A stretch of 64,000 nucleotides of DNA, taken from the NCBI GenBank assembly GCA_033002965.1, contig JAURVB010014824.1, forward strand, positions 1 to 64,000. The letters run 5' to 3'. This document shows, one piece after another, positions 1 to 13,038 of this stretch. The notes under the pieces are model-generated. The model searched no databases and was not told the origin of the DNA. It was given only the letters and a program-made list of their open reading frames with translations. Every line of letters begins with the position of its first letter. Positions within the stretch are counted from its first letter, which is position 1. This stretch comes from Piper betle (taxonomy: Eukaryota > Streptophyta > Magnoliopsida > Piperales > Piperaceae). Both the position numbers and the translations under genes were made by a program.

Positions 1-168
1 CTTCTCGACGTTATCATCATATATTCAGGTACACCTAACTCTCGTCGCTCATAACTGACGGCTGGTCTCGACTCAGCACGCGGTTCATGGACCGACTCGA
101 CTCGAACCAACGGTCGAACTGATTCGATTCGGTAACGTAAAACCCTGACTCGAGTCACGGGCTTTACA
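1..168 (-). mobile_element. LTR fragment, same family as the 6834-9804 LTR
   Basis: Read on the minus strand from 168, this begins TGTAAAGCCC and continues with a GACTCGAGTCAGGGTTTTA-like segment. It ends in a stretch matching ATATGATGATAACGTC of the solo LTR at 6834-9804. It is therefore the first ~168 bases of another LTR copy, cut by the window edge. Its orientation is opposite to the 6834 copy. Whether a full element or a solo LTR lies outside cannot be seen. Confidence 0.8.
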
Positions 169-1137
169 TTTAAGATCTCATGGTTGCATTTTAAGGCGTG
201 GAACTTGTTGAGCCTCAAAATTTATAAACTCGTTGATTATGAGAACAAATTATACGTTTCATCCCAAGCTTAATTAATTATTTGATATTGATTACAATCA
301 CGCATATATAAATTATTTATTTGTAGATTTTAATGATAGAGCTTGCTATGGCGCGGCTTATTTAAAATATTAAACAAGACGTGTTGCTCATGCACACAAG
401 TAATGTTGGATAAGGTGATCATAATGATTGATGCATGATAATGAAAAGACACGAGGTTTATGATTTGTTTTAAATAACTAATATTTGTCCCCATGAAAGA
501 GCCATTCCTATTATCGATATATCCTTGTTGTGTGAATATAATATTTGTTCCCTTTATCCGTGTATGTTGTCCATCGATCATTCCAAATGATCGGGTCTAC
601 CGGTCGTCTTTCAATAGTGTTGATGACAGTTTGCTAACTACCGTGTTGGTTTGTATATGTTCTGTAATTCCTTGCAAGGTTTAGCGTGCACAACCCAAAT
701 AAAAAACAACATAGCTCTACAAAAAATCCTATAGTACTGTATTATAACTTTTTTTTTAAAAAAACCCAATACCATCCCCATACAACAACAGATTCATCCG
801 CCAGCATATATACATCAAACTTATGCAAGATAAACACTGCTACTCCCAGATTTGAAGCCCCAACTCTCTAAACAACCTGTACATCTTCACTAGAGGGATC
901 ACTATGGATGTATAAGTTAGGGCATGCATGAAGGGTCATGTTGTCGATTATAAGGAGCGATTGCATGGCCAAGGCATGGGGCCTAAGCCGCGGCAGAAAT
1001 GGTGTCCTGTAGCAAAGAAGGCCATGTTCCCTCAGATTTGCCTCAACCTTTTCGACAGCTACTCTCCTCTCTTACACATTATTGTCATTTATCTCATCTG
1101 CCCAAAGCTGGCTCCTGATCTCTCTCTCTCTCTCAAA

Positions 1138-1291
1138 CCACCACCATATAATTATTGTCCCTTTCCTTCTTCCCTTGTCTCCATCTCCATCTCCCTTTAT
1201 TAATCTCTCTCAACCCACCACCATATAATTATTGTCTCTTTCCTTCTTCCCTTGTCTCCATCTCCATCTCCCTTTACTAATCTTTCAGAGG
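1138..1291. repeat. Tandem duplication, 77-base period
   Basis: Two near-identical copies in direct orientation, starting at 1138 and 1215. Each has a CCACCACCATATAATTATTG head followed by a pyrimidine-rich tract of CCTTCTTCCC and CCATCTCCATCTCCC type. The copies differ by only a few substitutions, so the duplication looks recent. A CT-dinucleotide run precedes the first copy. Confidence 0.85.
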
Positions 1292-1594
1292 AAGTGAAGA
1301 GAGGGGAGTGATTAGAGACGCATCTACGTAGCACATCTTTTGATCGTAGAAAAGGGGCCGAGGATAACGATGTGATCTGTGAAGTGTGAAGTCACTGTTG
1401 TAGTTATAGAGAAATATAAACCCTTTGAAATTTTAGAGTTTTCTTATGTGTTATATATGAACCGTGCATGGAATATTAATTAATATCTCATGTGTCACTC
1501 ATGCATATGATTTCCAGTTCATTTATTTGCTACGTGCTTCAATTCATTATATATAAACCAATTAGGCGGTATTTATGTTGTAACATGAGTGGAT

Positions 1595-1637
<43 letters not shown>
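1595..1637. repeat. Compound (CA)n(TA)n microsatellite
   Basis: About ten CA dinucleotides run directly into about eleven TA dinucleotides. This is a simple sequence repeat likely to vary in length between individuals. Confidence 0.95.
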
Positions 1638-4159
1638 GCCATCATTTTTCTTCTTCGATGGTACGAACTTGCCATGGATTAAGTAATTTGATATACGTGT
1701 AACAAATATTGGGATTATAATTAAAGTAATTGAATAATCTTAGTGTGCTGTGCTGGAAACCAAAACACTTGAATAATCATGGATTAAAATATGAATCATG
1801 CTATGCCGATGTCCATTATTCATGTTATCCACCCACGTTATAAAATAAGGACATGTATTAGTTATAATAAAAAAAATTGACTTAAGTAGTTATACAAAGA
1901 CATGGGTGGGGAGCGTAAGTGAATAGCATCGATATAAAATTTTTTAAATTTTTCTTTAAGTATAAACTTATTATGAATCCCAATTAGAATCATAATTATA
2001 TATATATGGTCACTTGTTTATTGATTTCTGATGGTTAATTATGATAACTCTTATATGACCTCATTTTTATCAAAATAAACATTAATATATACATGGACTA
2101 GAAAGAGACTTGTATCAATCACGGATCGGCTCAAATGTGGGTCCGACCGCATAGTGATGACTAGACCGTGTGCTGCACCAAAGGTACGAAGTCACAGACT
2201 CGCAGAGTTCACAAGATCGCCAAATTGGACTCCATGGTACCATACACCTTCTTCACCTCTAATCATTGGTTTGTGGTCAGCTCCAGCTTCTTCTTGGTGC
2301 CAAAAAGAAAGCCATCTTATATGTCAAACTATGCATGCAACAATACACCATTTTTTTTAATACACCAATCCTTGCTTGAAAAAAGATGCACTTATCCTTG
2401 ACAATCGGAAGCTAAAACTGCAAAACCCCAAAGCCATTTCGTTCACTTGATGGTCGTTTTAAGTTAGCCTCTATACAGGAAGAGAGTATAGTATCAATGA
2501 CGACAAAACTCATCACTTATAATGTCAAGAGAAGATGTTTTCTGCTATAAATTTAAACTATTAATAATAGACTTATCGTCAACAATATCTTATTTTCTTG
2601 TAGTAATAATGTCCTAATTGCACGGTACTTACATAGTTATTGGACTTTAATTTCATACATTTTCAACCACCAGCCATTACACTCTGCATCCAAGCATTGG
2701 GAGCATGGATGATAAAGAGTAAAAATTACATGCTCCATGTATCGCCACCTTCTTTTCCTAAATCATCATTCAATCTTCCCGATTTTTTACAGCGTCAAAA
2801 GCTTTTTTACAGTAACGATGTGGTCGAATATGGGCAGATTTTGTATGCGAGGTGAATAGTGAGAAGAGAAAATCTGATTTTTCCTTTTGTCTATCATATG
2901 GAAAGTCCATGGCTATGAACACTACAAAAAGTTTCATTTTTCTCCCTCATTCATTTTATTTAAAACACAGTATTATAAAATCATAATAAAAAAGTGGGTG
3001 GCAAAAAATAGGGTGGTAAAAAATTTTTCCACAGTTTTAGATGGGGAAAAAAATAAAAAAATTAATACATACTTATTTACACACATATGACTAATATTAA
3101 ATAATTCTTTCTCCACCGTTGGTGAAAATTAAAATCTTTTTTGTGTTTTTTTTAAGGGTTTTTTTTTCTTTTATTTTGGTGGAAGATCGAAGGAGATACT
3201 TGTCGGACTAAAAAAAGAGATGCTACCTGCACATTTAGATCATATCTTCGCCCAATGTGGACGGTGCCTTAAAATTCGTTTTGTAACTAAAGCAAAATGC
3301 CCATTCTGTGATCTTTTTCAATGCAACTGTTGTCGAAGTTACATTTCATTTAAAACTTTTGTGCCCACTATGGGTTCTTCTGAACCAAACCTGACCTTCT
3401 TAACTCCCAAATTATAATGCTTTACTTTTTGAGCTTTTTGGCATTTTTTATCTCTTGTTTTTATCACTATGAATAATTCTAAGTACCAATTATTTATCCT
3501 ACGTATTAATGTTCATAATAACAGAAAGAGTTCCGGTTGGCAGCATATCTACTTGTTGAATTACTGCTTCACCTAAAGCTTAAAGAAGGGCCTTAACATG
3601 ACCGCCTTTCAGATCGAGAGTAATTGTTTTATTTGCCTTGTTATGGATATTTTTTAAGCTCAAATCGAATAGCCTGCCGACTAGAAAATTGATTCTTTTC
3701 TATTTGGGACTACAAAAATAGCTGAGAGTGTCTTTTTGTCAACTACCAAATTATTAATTGAAAATATTTTGTAATTTATTTATCGGTTAAAAGAAGAGAT
3801 ACTTGGCAATTCCGGGCTCGTAAGTGAGAAAAAATATCCTGCTCCACACACCATACTATGTAGACTCGTGTTTCTTTATTTTTGGTGGAATTCGAATACA
3901 AGTCTTCCACTTTAATACCATACTAAAATATAAGTTGTCTACTTCCTGTAATATTTATAATATTTAACCCACCACTTGGCTTTCATGGCCTTGAATTGAG
4001 CCTATTTAAGAGTTAAATTATCCATTCCCTTTGCCAGGCATCCTCAGTGTATGCTTCTGCTTCTTCCCCTATCCATAACAGATCTCCTTTGATATTTTTT
4101 TATAGGCAAACTTCTCAGCTTGCTTCATCATATCTTTGCCTTCCCTTTCCCTTAAACTG

Positions 4160-5412
4160 ATGAGTACTCCCTTTTATGATCTCAACTGCTCTCGATCCTT
4201 CAATACTCCAAGTCATGAACTTGATGATCCAATCAACAGCTCCGTTGCCCAGAAGAGTATTAGGTCAGATAGTTCTTCATCTGCATGCCCTATTCCTTCC
4301 ATTATAGAGAAAAACAAAGACAACGATCATGAGCAAGAGGTTAGAAATGATACATCCCATATGCAAATTTTCTTGAGAAAATTTTTATCTCAGATCTCTT
4401 GTTTAACATTTAATTATATGTGATTTACAGGTTGAAGCAATAAATTATTTGGGTCAAGCAGATGAGAACAATCTGCAGCAACAACAGACATTGATAGAAA
4501 GTCGTCAACAGGAAAGCACTAGAGATCAAGGTCTTAAGAAATTCTATGATATGGGATCAGTTAAGTGGATGTCTTCGAAGATGAGGTTGATGAGGAAGAT
4601 GATGAAGTCTGGACAGACCACGGTAAGCAGTCGCACAAATTTCAATTCGTCAATACCTCGAACTCACCTGGATTCGCCTCAAAGCAGTAGTGATGAAGAT
4701 GATGATGATCACAGCAGTTCTAGTTCACTCACTAGCAACATCAGAGTATGCTCTGACTGCAACACTACCAAGACTCCTCTTTGGAGGAGTGGTCCAAAGG
4801 GGCCTAAGGTATGGATACAACTTCTTCAATCTCACTTTTTAAAACTGTACTATTTTTTATGTACTTCTTTAATCTTCACTTCAACAACAATAGTTTTTCA
4901 TTAATTAAGCTTTTTTTGTTTTGTTTTTATTTCTATATTAATTTATCACTTTTCCCATTTATATAAAAGCAAGCTTAAGGTATTTAAATTTTGTTAACAC
5001 ATTAGCGTTTTTGGCATGTTCATGACTTAATTATCTCTAATTAGTTTGATTATCTCTATAAATCTCATTCCTGGATGTGAACCAGTCTCTCTGCAATGCT
5101 TGTGGGATTCGACAAAGGAAGGCAAGACGAGCCATGGCTGCTACTAGCGGGGGGTTGCTGGCCGTGAAGAGTACACCATCAGGAAGAAACAACGAAGCTA
5201 TCAGAGAGAAGATCAGTACCGGCCAACTTAAGAATGGGCGCAGGCTTGGAAGGCCTGCCATGAAAAAGAAGAAGGCGATCAGACTTGATGAGTTTAGCAT
5301 GATGAATTTGAGCAAGATCTCAGCATTGCAGCAAGCTCATGTTTTCCCACAAGAGGAGAAGGAAGCTGCTATCTTGTTGATGGCTCTCTCATATGGTTCT
5401 CTTGTTACTTAG
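4160..5412 (+). CDS. B-class GATA transcription factor with LLM domain (GNC/CGA1-like)
   Basis: Three exons, 4160-4339, 4431-4808 and 5086-5412, join in phase 0 across GT-AG introns and give 294 residues. The start is the first in-frame ATG; the frame is open slightly upstream but has no earlier ATG. A C-X2-C-X18-C-X2-C zinc finger (Cys167, 170, 189, 192; CSDCNTTKTPLWRSGPKGPK then SLCNACGIR) is split by intron 2. Upstream are a basic KWMSSKMRLMRKM block typical of GNC/CGA1 proteins and an acidic/serine tract. The C-terminus carries the Leu-Leu-Met motif (ILLMALSYG, about residues 282-290), which defines the LLM subgroup and separates it from HAN-like members. In other plants this subgroup acts in the nucleus downstream of light, nitrate, cytokinin and gibberellin to control greening and chloroplast development. 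The family call is firm; orthology to GNC versus CGA1 is not decided. Confidence 0.95.
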
Positions 5413-6049
5413 AAGTTGAAGTTTGGAGGGCTAATATTTATATAATTACAGTTTTTCTTTTTGTTATGTTGCAATTTTACGAAGACCTCTTCGTTAGTTG
5501 GGGAAAGAATCACCAGGAGTCAAATTTTTTGAAGTTGGAAGTACGTTCGATTGATTCAATCAATATCGATGAATTTACAAAAGAGGGTTTAGGGTTTGAA
5601 TGATTATATTTGAATTAGCTAGACCCCCTCTAGAGAAGGAATAGAATTAGACTAAGCTGATCAGTCGTGAGAGTAAGATATGTTAAGCAGAATTTTTTTG
5701 AAGTTCAGTTTATTGTTGACGTCCTTTTCTAATGCTGGCGAAGAAATTGCCACTCATGGTCTGATAAGCTGTATGTATCGGTATTACTATAATGCAATAA
5801 AAAAAATCGGAATATTACTTAACCAATTGCTCTCCACAGAAGAATTTATCTTATGTATGTAATCATGTATGTGAAAGGTGTGACTTGTTTAAAAAAGTCT
5901 GAAAGGCCAAAATTTTAATTAGGACATTGTTCTTTTTATATAAATAATCTAGTATGAGCTGGTAGCTCACACACTTGTTTACCACCAGATGAAACCTCAA
6001 AATATGCATTTCATGCCTCAAAGTTTATCTAATGGTGAAAAAAAGTGTG

Positions 6050-6084
<35 letters not shown>

Positions 6085-6469
6085 ATTTGAGTCCAGGGCA
6101 AAAAATTGGGCAAATCAAACTAGACTGTTTGATTAAAAGGGTGGCCCAGATTGATTGTATATATTTTTTAAAAAAGATAGCCGTCGGTGTCTATTGCCGG
6201 CCAAATAGAGTTGTCGCATAGTTGGGTCCAGTCAACATCGGCTGGATTTGACCGTGCACGGCCGGCCATGCGGCCAGATCTAACTGCGATTGGCCAAATT
6301 TGGTCGGGGGATGGTTAGGGCTAGATCGGACCGCGTGACCAAATTTTGCTGGCCATGGCCAGATCTGGTTTGTTGCCAATGGCCATGGGGTGGGTGGCTT
6401 TCTTTTTCTTTTTAAATGTGATTTAATCTGGGATGTCCTTGTTATCAAGCATCCTAGATTAATTTGGGG
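5413..6469. other. GATA 3' flank and spacer
   Basis: AT-rich 3' flank of the GATA gene, with a TA microsatellite at about 6053-6082. A more GC-rich patch at about 6180-6400 holds several overlapping TGGCCA-type palindromes. No coding frame with a recognisable domain is present. The last five bases (TGGGG, 6465-6469) are the left target-site duplication of the old LTR that follows. Confidence 0.5.
6053..6082. repeat. (TA)n microsatellite
   Basis: Uninterrupted alternating T and A of about 30 bases. Confidence 0.95.
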
Positions 6470-9400
6470 TATGACACCCCAAATCTAGTTTACTAAAGAA
6501 CCAGATTAGAATTTTTATGATCAAGTTGTGTAATGTATAAATCAATTAATCTATTAGATTCGAACGAGAAACGAACCGAAGCAATCCTCTTGACGTCTCA
6601 AGAAGGGAAGCAACTAACACTTAACAGAAAAAGATGAATGGTTGTGTTCAACAACATAATAAGAAGCTGCATGCAATGACATGACATGTAAACATTCAAC
6701 ATGCAATAACATCCAAAATATAAATAAATAATATACATAAATAATACATCAAAATAACTCCTGAAACTGAAGTCTGAATGTCTCATCAAGAGACTTAATA
6801 TTATGTCTGATTTATCGATACAAGACCTAGTTATGTAAAACCCACGATTCGAGTCAGGGTTTTATATTCGAAACCGGTCGGGTCGACCGTTATTTTTTTC
6901 GAGTTGAGTCAGTTTCAGGACACGTGTACCGAGCCGATGCGAGTCGCGTGTATGAGCTATGAGGGTCATGCGTACCCAAGTATATGATGATAACGTCATG
7001 AACACAGCAGAACAGAATGAGTTATCAGATATATGAGAGTATGCCAGTCATTTTTTTATTTTTATATATAGTGGATCGTAGAATTAGTATTAGGCCGTTT
7101 ACCGCGTTAGGACGCGTTCGGGCAGTTTGGGTGGGTTGATAGTTCTAGAGCATATCATTATAATTTTTTTGGTGTTGTTTGATTTTACGGGATTTTTCCC
7201 GATTTTTATGAATTTTTTTAGGATTTAATACGAGTTAGTTATGATACTTGACTCGAGCCGGAGACGAGTCAAGTATTATTTACGAGTTTGCCACCCATTT
7301 TCACCCCGACTTTTTCTTCCCCCGCGCCCAAACCCTCGCCCGCGCCGCCCCTGTTCGCGCGCCACCGCCGCCACGGCCGGCGCCGCCTGGCCGTCGACCG
7401 ACGCCACCCAGCTCGGCGACGACGTCGCCCTGCCGCCCCGACCAGGCCCGGCCACCATCGGGCCGCCGCGACGCCGGAATCGCCACGCCTAGCGCCGCCG
7501 CTGCGTTTGGTCGCGTCGCCGATCCTGCCGCCGGCGACCGTCGCAGCCGTCATCCAGTGGTCGCCTCAGCACCGCCGACCACCCAGCGACCTTCCCCGAC
7601 CGGAACGGAGGCCATCGCCGCCGTGGCCGGCCGATCTAGCGACCCATCGCCGTCGGCCCTGTTTTAGCCGTTTTCCGGCGAGCCGCCACCTCCGTTGGCC
7701 GCGTCGACCTCGTAGATGAGTCGGGCTCGCCGAGCCGGTTCCGAGGGTACCCAACACGACCCCTTTCCGACCAGTAGACGCCGCCGGCGATTGTCGCCGG
7801 AAAACCACCGGAAGTTGCCGGAAAACCGCCAGCAGCTGCCGGAAAACCGCCAGAAAATCGGAATTTCTGGAATTCGCCGGAATTCATCGGATCTTCCGTG
7901 GGGCTCACTCAGTGGTGCCCGATCGAGCTTCGGACGCCGATGAGCGCCGAATTTGAGCTCCGAGACGCGCGACGGAACCCTAGCCGTCGCCGATTGCCGA
8001 CGACGTGAGGTATAATTACCTCCGATTGATTTATTTAAAATTGATGATAATTGTTAGCATAGCATGCTAGGGTTGATTAATTATTATGATGAATGTCTAA
8101 GATTATGAATGAAGTAAACATGTGCATGATGTGATTAACAGTGGTATGAAGGTTAAATGAGCTAATGAAGTGAAGTAAATTTGAGTATGATAATCGAGTA
8201 CAACGTAACGTAGGAAATATAATGAAATATGGTGTGAATAGGATAAGTTGGAATTATTTTTATATCTTATAATTGTTTGATTGTTATGGTTGATGTTTGT
8301 ATTGTGGTGTGATGGTCATGTCGGATTTGATGCATCATTTAGTTAGCGGGCGTTAGTATTTAGTTTTGATGTGTAGGTACAGAGTAGGAGCTCGCCGCCT
8401 AGGCGCGATGACACGCTTGGAGCTTCTACCAGGTCCGTTTAGGACTCGTCTTGTTTTACGCTTTTCCATTGTATGTTTATTTTATTATTGCAGGGCGGGT
8501 TAAGTGGCGTTTTATTGGATCCCACTTAACTCGGGCCATTTAACCGAATATTTCCGGATTAATAACCCCTCGAGGATGAGATCCCTCGAGGATGATTTCG
8601 AAAACAAGATCCACCACAAGTTGCCTTCGGGCCTATTATATGAATCCCTTCCCAGGCCTATATATATAGTTTTATCGAGTTTTCAGTGAGACGAGAGATG
8701 GAGAAACCGACTGCACGTACCATGCAGAGGATGCCGTGACAGTCAAAGCGGGCTCTGGATTAGTGCCAGCGGACTGTTCCATTCCCGAGGGATCCTGACA
8801 ACTCCGCGTTTGAGTTCCTCACACCCGGAGAACGTGGAGGTTTACGGGTACTGTTTAGTACAGCGCATGTCCGGACTTGTGGTTCAAAGGGTACTAAAGG
8901 CGACTGCCTGAGAGTACTCGGCCTTCGTGCTCAAGGCCAGGAGAAATATGGAGGTAAGGAGAGGGCTTAGGATAAAGTTTCACGAGAAGTACTGAAAAAG
9001 AAGTGCTGAGAGTAGCACAGTACCAGCACAGCAGTAAGTTCGGGATGCTACCGGGTCTGCAGCCCAGTGGCTCCTCAGTAGTGCCCTTCAGAGTGTTCTT
9101 GAGGAAGTATATGTTTTCTTTCAGATGAGAGTTTGCTCTCATAGCCAGTTTGTTATAGTTATTTTATTTTCCGGACCAGTAACGCTTGTTACTGACGTTT
9201 TTCTTATATATATGTAGGTGATGAGCACGAGATGGATGAGCCAGCTTGGACGGAGGAGCAATGAGGTCTTGTGCACACACATGTTAGATTTCTGAATGTT
9301 TAATATTGTATTATTATGTTATTATATTGTGAATGACATGATTCAAATGTTTGATGCATGACAATGATACGAATGTGAAATGATCAGAGTAGCGCAGCAA

Positions 9401-12400
9401 AAGTATGATGGGTTCGAGACCCAAGCTTCAGAGAATGAGTGAATATAGTAGATTAGATGTATGTGTGAATGCAATTGTTTGATAGTATGGTCATATATAT
9501 TTGTATATACGTATTTGACAGGGTGGCCCCTAATTACATTTTTAGGGGAAACTCCGTCCGTTATATTTCATAACTTTTACTAATTTTGATCGTAGATTGT
9601 GTTGGTGTGTACTTTAGACTTGCATGTCATTCATGTAGTACCATGTTAGGGTTTGTGTATTCATCCATGCATTACGAGTCGTATCTTCATCTTAAGACGC
9701 CGAGATTGGATCCGCATGAGTTAGGTTCGGGTTAGCCGACCTAACCGGGGCCCTGTAACATGCCGGTTTGGTTCACGAGTGTGAACCGGATTTGGGGTGT
9801 TACAAGTTAGAACATATGCCATGACACATCAAATAAAATACGTAAAAGAACACATGAAGTACAAACAAAAGCACGAAAGAAAATAATAATGCGCTGAGCA
9901 CAAATATGTGTAGCAATAATCTATCATTCTATTAAAGCCGACCCAACATGTAGGAGTACAAGACCTACATATAATAGGAAAACTTTCAGCATTGAGTGTC
10001 ATTGGCTAGGAAAATAACTAGTAAGTGAAGTATGATTTCCACAATGAAGGAAAACAATATATAATCCCTATGAGAACACTCAAAGGGCATCTACTGAGGA
10101 GTTATTAAGCTATAAATTAGATAACATCCTCAACTGAACTGGTGTTATGCCACTTTGAGCAAGTGCCTCTCTCGGCAATAATTGGTCTCACTCTCAAGAA
10201 AAAAATACATATCCTAAGCCCTCTACGTAGCTCCATATAACTCCTGGCCTAGAACACAAACACCAAATACTTTTAGTTAGTCGCCTTTAGTACCATCTAA
10301 TACCACACGTTTAGACATTTGTTGTATACAACAATACCCGTTTACTCTATGCCTCTACCGATGTGAGGAAGCTCAGTACGTAGAGATGTCAGGATCCCTT
10401 GGAAATGGAACAACTCTCACACTAATCCAAACCCGTTGTGACCTACATACGTTAGCGTTCACAGTATACACAAGGTCAAGTCTACCAACTCTTGGCTTAT
10501 TGAAATTCGATGAAAAGTATATATAAGGATGGGAAGTGAATCATATAAGGAAGCCCAAAAGTAACGTGAGATGGAGCTAAATCCAAAAATAATACGAAGG
10601 ATCTCATCCTCGAAGTTATTAATCAGGAAAGTAAAATGCATATACATGAGTTGTGTTAAGTAGGGTTCGATAAAATAATCAATTAACATGTTTTACGATC
10701 TAGAAATCAAATCTACGATATAGTAGAGCGATAAAGTTGAGTTGTGGTAACGGTATGTTTGCGGCGAGCTCAGATATTGGAACTTAAATCGGAACTCACT
10801 GCTAAACAAAAGACTCATAATTCTATATGATGCATGATCGTGATATGTGCACACATCAATAATAATAATACTCAAATAATCAACAACAACAAACGAATCA
10901 ATAAATAAACATTTGGCACGTAAATCAAGACATGACAAGCCGTAAACAAGTAAATAAATAAAATAAGTCAAATAAATAAAAGAACAATAAATGAAAATAA
11001 TATATGCATGAGTAAGCATCTCAACAATAATAAATGACAACTAAACATGAATGAAAGTAAGTAGGTAAATTAATAATAAATAATAATTAAATAAGAATTT
11101 AATTAATAATTAATTAAATAAACTCACTTATATGTAAAAAATGATACAAAAATAAATAATATATTAATCAAGAAATGATAATAATAATGTAAATAATACT
11201 ACATGATTTTGCAACTAAATGCGAATAAATATTAACACATACACGAGTCAATAAACAAATAAATAATCCAATAAATAAATAATAAATAAATATTTAGTAT
11301 CAATTAATCATGAATAATAACAATATAACTATCAAATATATGAACACATCTAAACACGAGTAAATGATAACATGTGAACGAGTAAATAATTAAATAAATA
11401 AATAATACAAATGAATATAATGTAATAAACATGAATAAAACAATACAAATAAGTAAATACATCATCAATAATAATAAATAATCATACAAGCATACATTAT
11501 ATACAACAAATAAATAAATAACAAGAGATAATCAAATAATGAATAAATAAACTAATAAATAAAAATATTTTTAACATCAAAATATGTCAAATAACATAGA
11601 TATGTACCTAAACTAATATAGAGAGTCTTGAATTACTAAAAATAATAAAAGAATAGACAAAAACGGGTAAAAAATGGCTGAAAAAGGCAACCAAGTCAAT
11701 TGGGTTGAATTGGATAGAGTCAGACTAAGTTGACTTGGTTCGAGTCAAGCTGCAGGGTAGACTCACTAGTTGTTGGGTCGCGAACATGGTCACGGGTAGA
11801 CAGACACAAAGTGCAAGTGCAGGCAAGGTGGACATAGACATAGGCTCATGGGCATGAGAGGCAGCTGGCATGCCCATCACTGGAAAAGGCCATTAGCGGG
11901 AGCCAAGGGTCATCGTCGGTTGAGATCGACAAGGGACAACGAGGGAAGGTGATGACAACAGTGGTCGACGAGGTCGGGCACCCAGCTAGCTGGAAAATGA
12001 CAGGAAAGAGGGAAAGACACTGTCGAAAATGAGGACATCACCAGTGGTGATTGCGGCCACGGAGAGTGTCAAGGGTGGTCTCAAAATCTCAGCCTTGCAG
12101 GGAAGCCATCTTGGTGGTTAACCTCGTTAGTGCTAAAAAATGGCTCAAATTGCGGCAATTGCAAGTGAGAAATGGCAAACAAATGCCACCTCCAACGGCC
12201 AACACGGTGGCACTAATGTCAGAGATGGGCTTGGGCAATAGTCAACTGCAAGGCGATCATTATGACGGTGGTCCGATGGTTGAAGAGTGCCAGAGAATCG
12301 CTGATAGCGGTCTAAAGGGGCGACAGTTCTAGGGTTAGAAAACTCCAAAAATAGTGGGAGGAATCAAAGAAGATTAGAGTGGAAGTCCCAGGAAAATGGA

Positions 12401-12961
12401 AGGGGAAGTTAGGGCTAACATAAATGGCCTAGATCTTACCACATGGCATAATTTGGATGTTCGATACAATATGTATATATATGGTAAGAAAGCTCAAATT
12501 GATGCTGATAAAAGTCGAAACTAACTTGAAGCTTGACAGAGACTTTACGGACGGAAATCAAGGTAAAAATGCTAAATGAACCTCAAAACCCTAGCCTCAA
12601 GTGGTAATGATTTGAGAATCAAATTAAACTTGGCCCATAGGGGCAATTCGATAATTCAAAATCTCTAAAATACATGCTAAAAAGATACAGTGAAAAAACA
12701 CAGACAGTTACTAAAAGCTGCAATGACGTAGATCTAGCTATAAAATATTGAGCTAATACAAGTAAAAACTCGTATACCTCTAATATACGTATTAGAGTTA
12801 TCATCTCTATATTGCACATACATAGCTTTCATAATATACTCATACAATCATATAGACTACATACTAACGATTTGGTCTAAAAGTTGAATCAACTCAAAAT
12901 TGGCCCCAAGAGGGCGAGGAAACAAATAGTTAAACCCTTAATTTGAAGCTAAAGTTTTACA
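6470..12961 (-). mobile_element. Old, decayed solo LTR interrupted by a younger LTR
   Basis: This is the older copy of the long-LTR family, read on the minus strand. Its plus-strand left end, TATGACACCCCAAATCTAG, matches the reverse complement of the young LTR's end (TGTAACACCCCAAATCCGG). Its right end matches the TGTAAAACCC start in degraded form (AGTTTTACA, ending 12961). TGGGG occurs at 6465-6469 and again at 12962-12966, a perfect 5-base target duplication. Homology to the 52950-55649 copy is clear at 10080-10500, for example CTAAGCCCTCTACGTAGCTCC and GTCGCCTTTAGTACC blocks. The middle (10700-11600) has become extremely AT-rich, as expected after long methylation and C-to-T decay. The element is 6470-6833 plus 9810-12961, about 3.5 kb once the insertion is removed. 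No gag or pol is visible. Confidence 0.85.
6834..9804 (+). mobile_element. Young solo LTR (~2.97 kb), probable Ty3/Gypsy long-LTR type
   Basis: The element begins TGTAAAACCC and ends GGGGTGTTACA, so it has the TG...CA ends of an LTR. It is flanked by AGTTA at 6829-6833 and 9805-9809, a perfect 5-base target duplication. Everything between is one LTR-like unit without gag, protease, reverse transcriptase or integrase, so it is a solo LTR left by recombination between the two LTRs of a full element. A CpG-rich island at about 7290-7990 gives long but meaningless overlapping open frames on both strands. Long LTRs of this form are typical of Del/Tekay chromoviruses; that assignment is inference because no internal domain is present. 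Confidence 0.9.
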
Positions 12962-12978
12962 TGGGGGTAGGCTATCCG

Positions 12979-12981
<3 letters not shown>

Positions 12982-13035
<54 letters not shown>
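12982..13035. repeat. (TA)n microsatellite
   Basis: About 54 bases of perfect TA repeat, just beyond the right target duplication of the old LTR. Confidence 0.95.

Positions 13036-13038
<3 letters not shown>

Larger units (their letters stand above)
169..4159. other. Intergenic region, no gene recognised
   Basis: AT-rich spacer upstream of the GATA gene. It contains a 77-base tandem duplication at 1138-1291 and a CA/TA microsatellite at 1595-1637. Short open frames (for example 928-1203 and 2154-2401) show no recognisable domain and are not supported as genes. The last few hundred bases should hold the GATA promoter and 5' leader, but no element can be assigned with confidence. Confidence 0.5.

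Noticed and set aside
6455..6490. Stem-loop TTTGGGGT...ACCCCAAA that looks like a terminator hairpin
   Set aside because: The palindrome is the accidental junction of the TGGGG target duplication with the CACCCCAAA end of the old LTR in a nuclear plant sequence, where such terminators have no meaning.
7241..7943. Long overlapping open frames on both strands, rich in Arg, Pro, Ala and Gly
   Set aside because: They lie in the CpG-rich island of the solo LTR and recur in mirror image at 54545-55228 in the other LTR copy, with different lengths and no domain. High GC removes stop codons by chance.
10459..11489. Minus-strand frames encoding Ile/Tyr/Leu-rich, membrane-like peptides
   Set aside because: They fall in the AT-degraded part of the old LTR; the composition alone gives hydrophobic codons.
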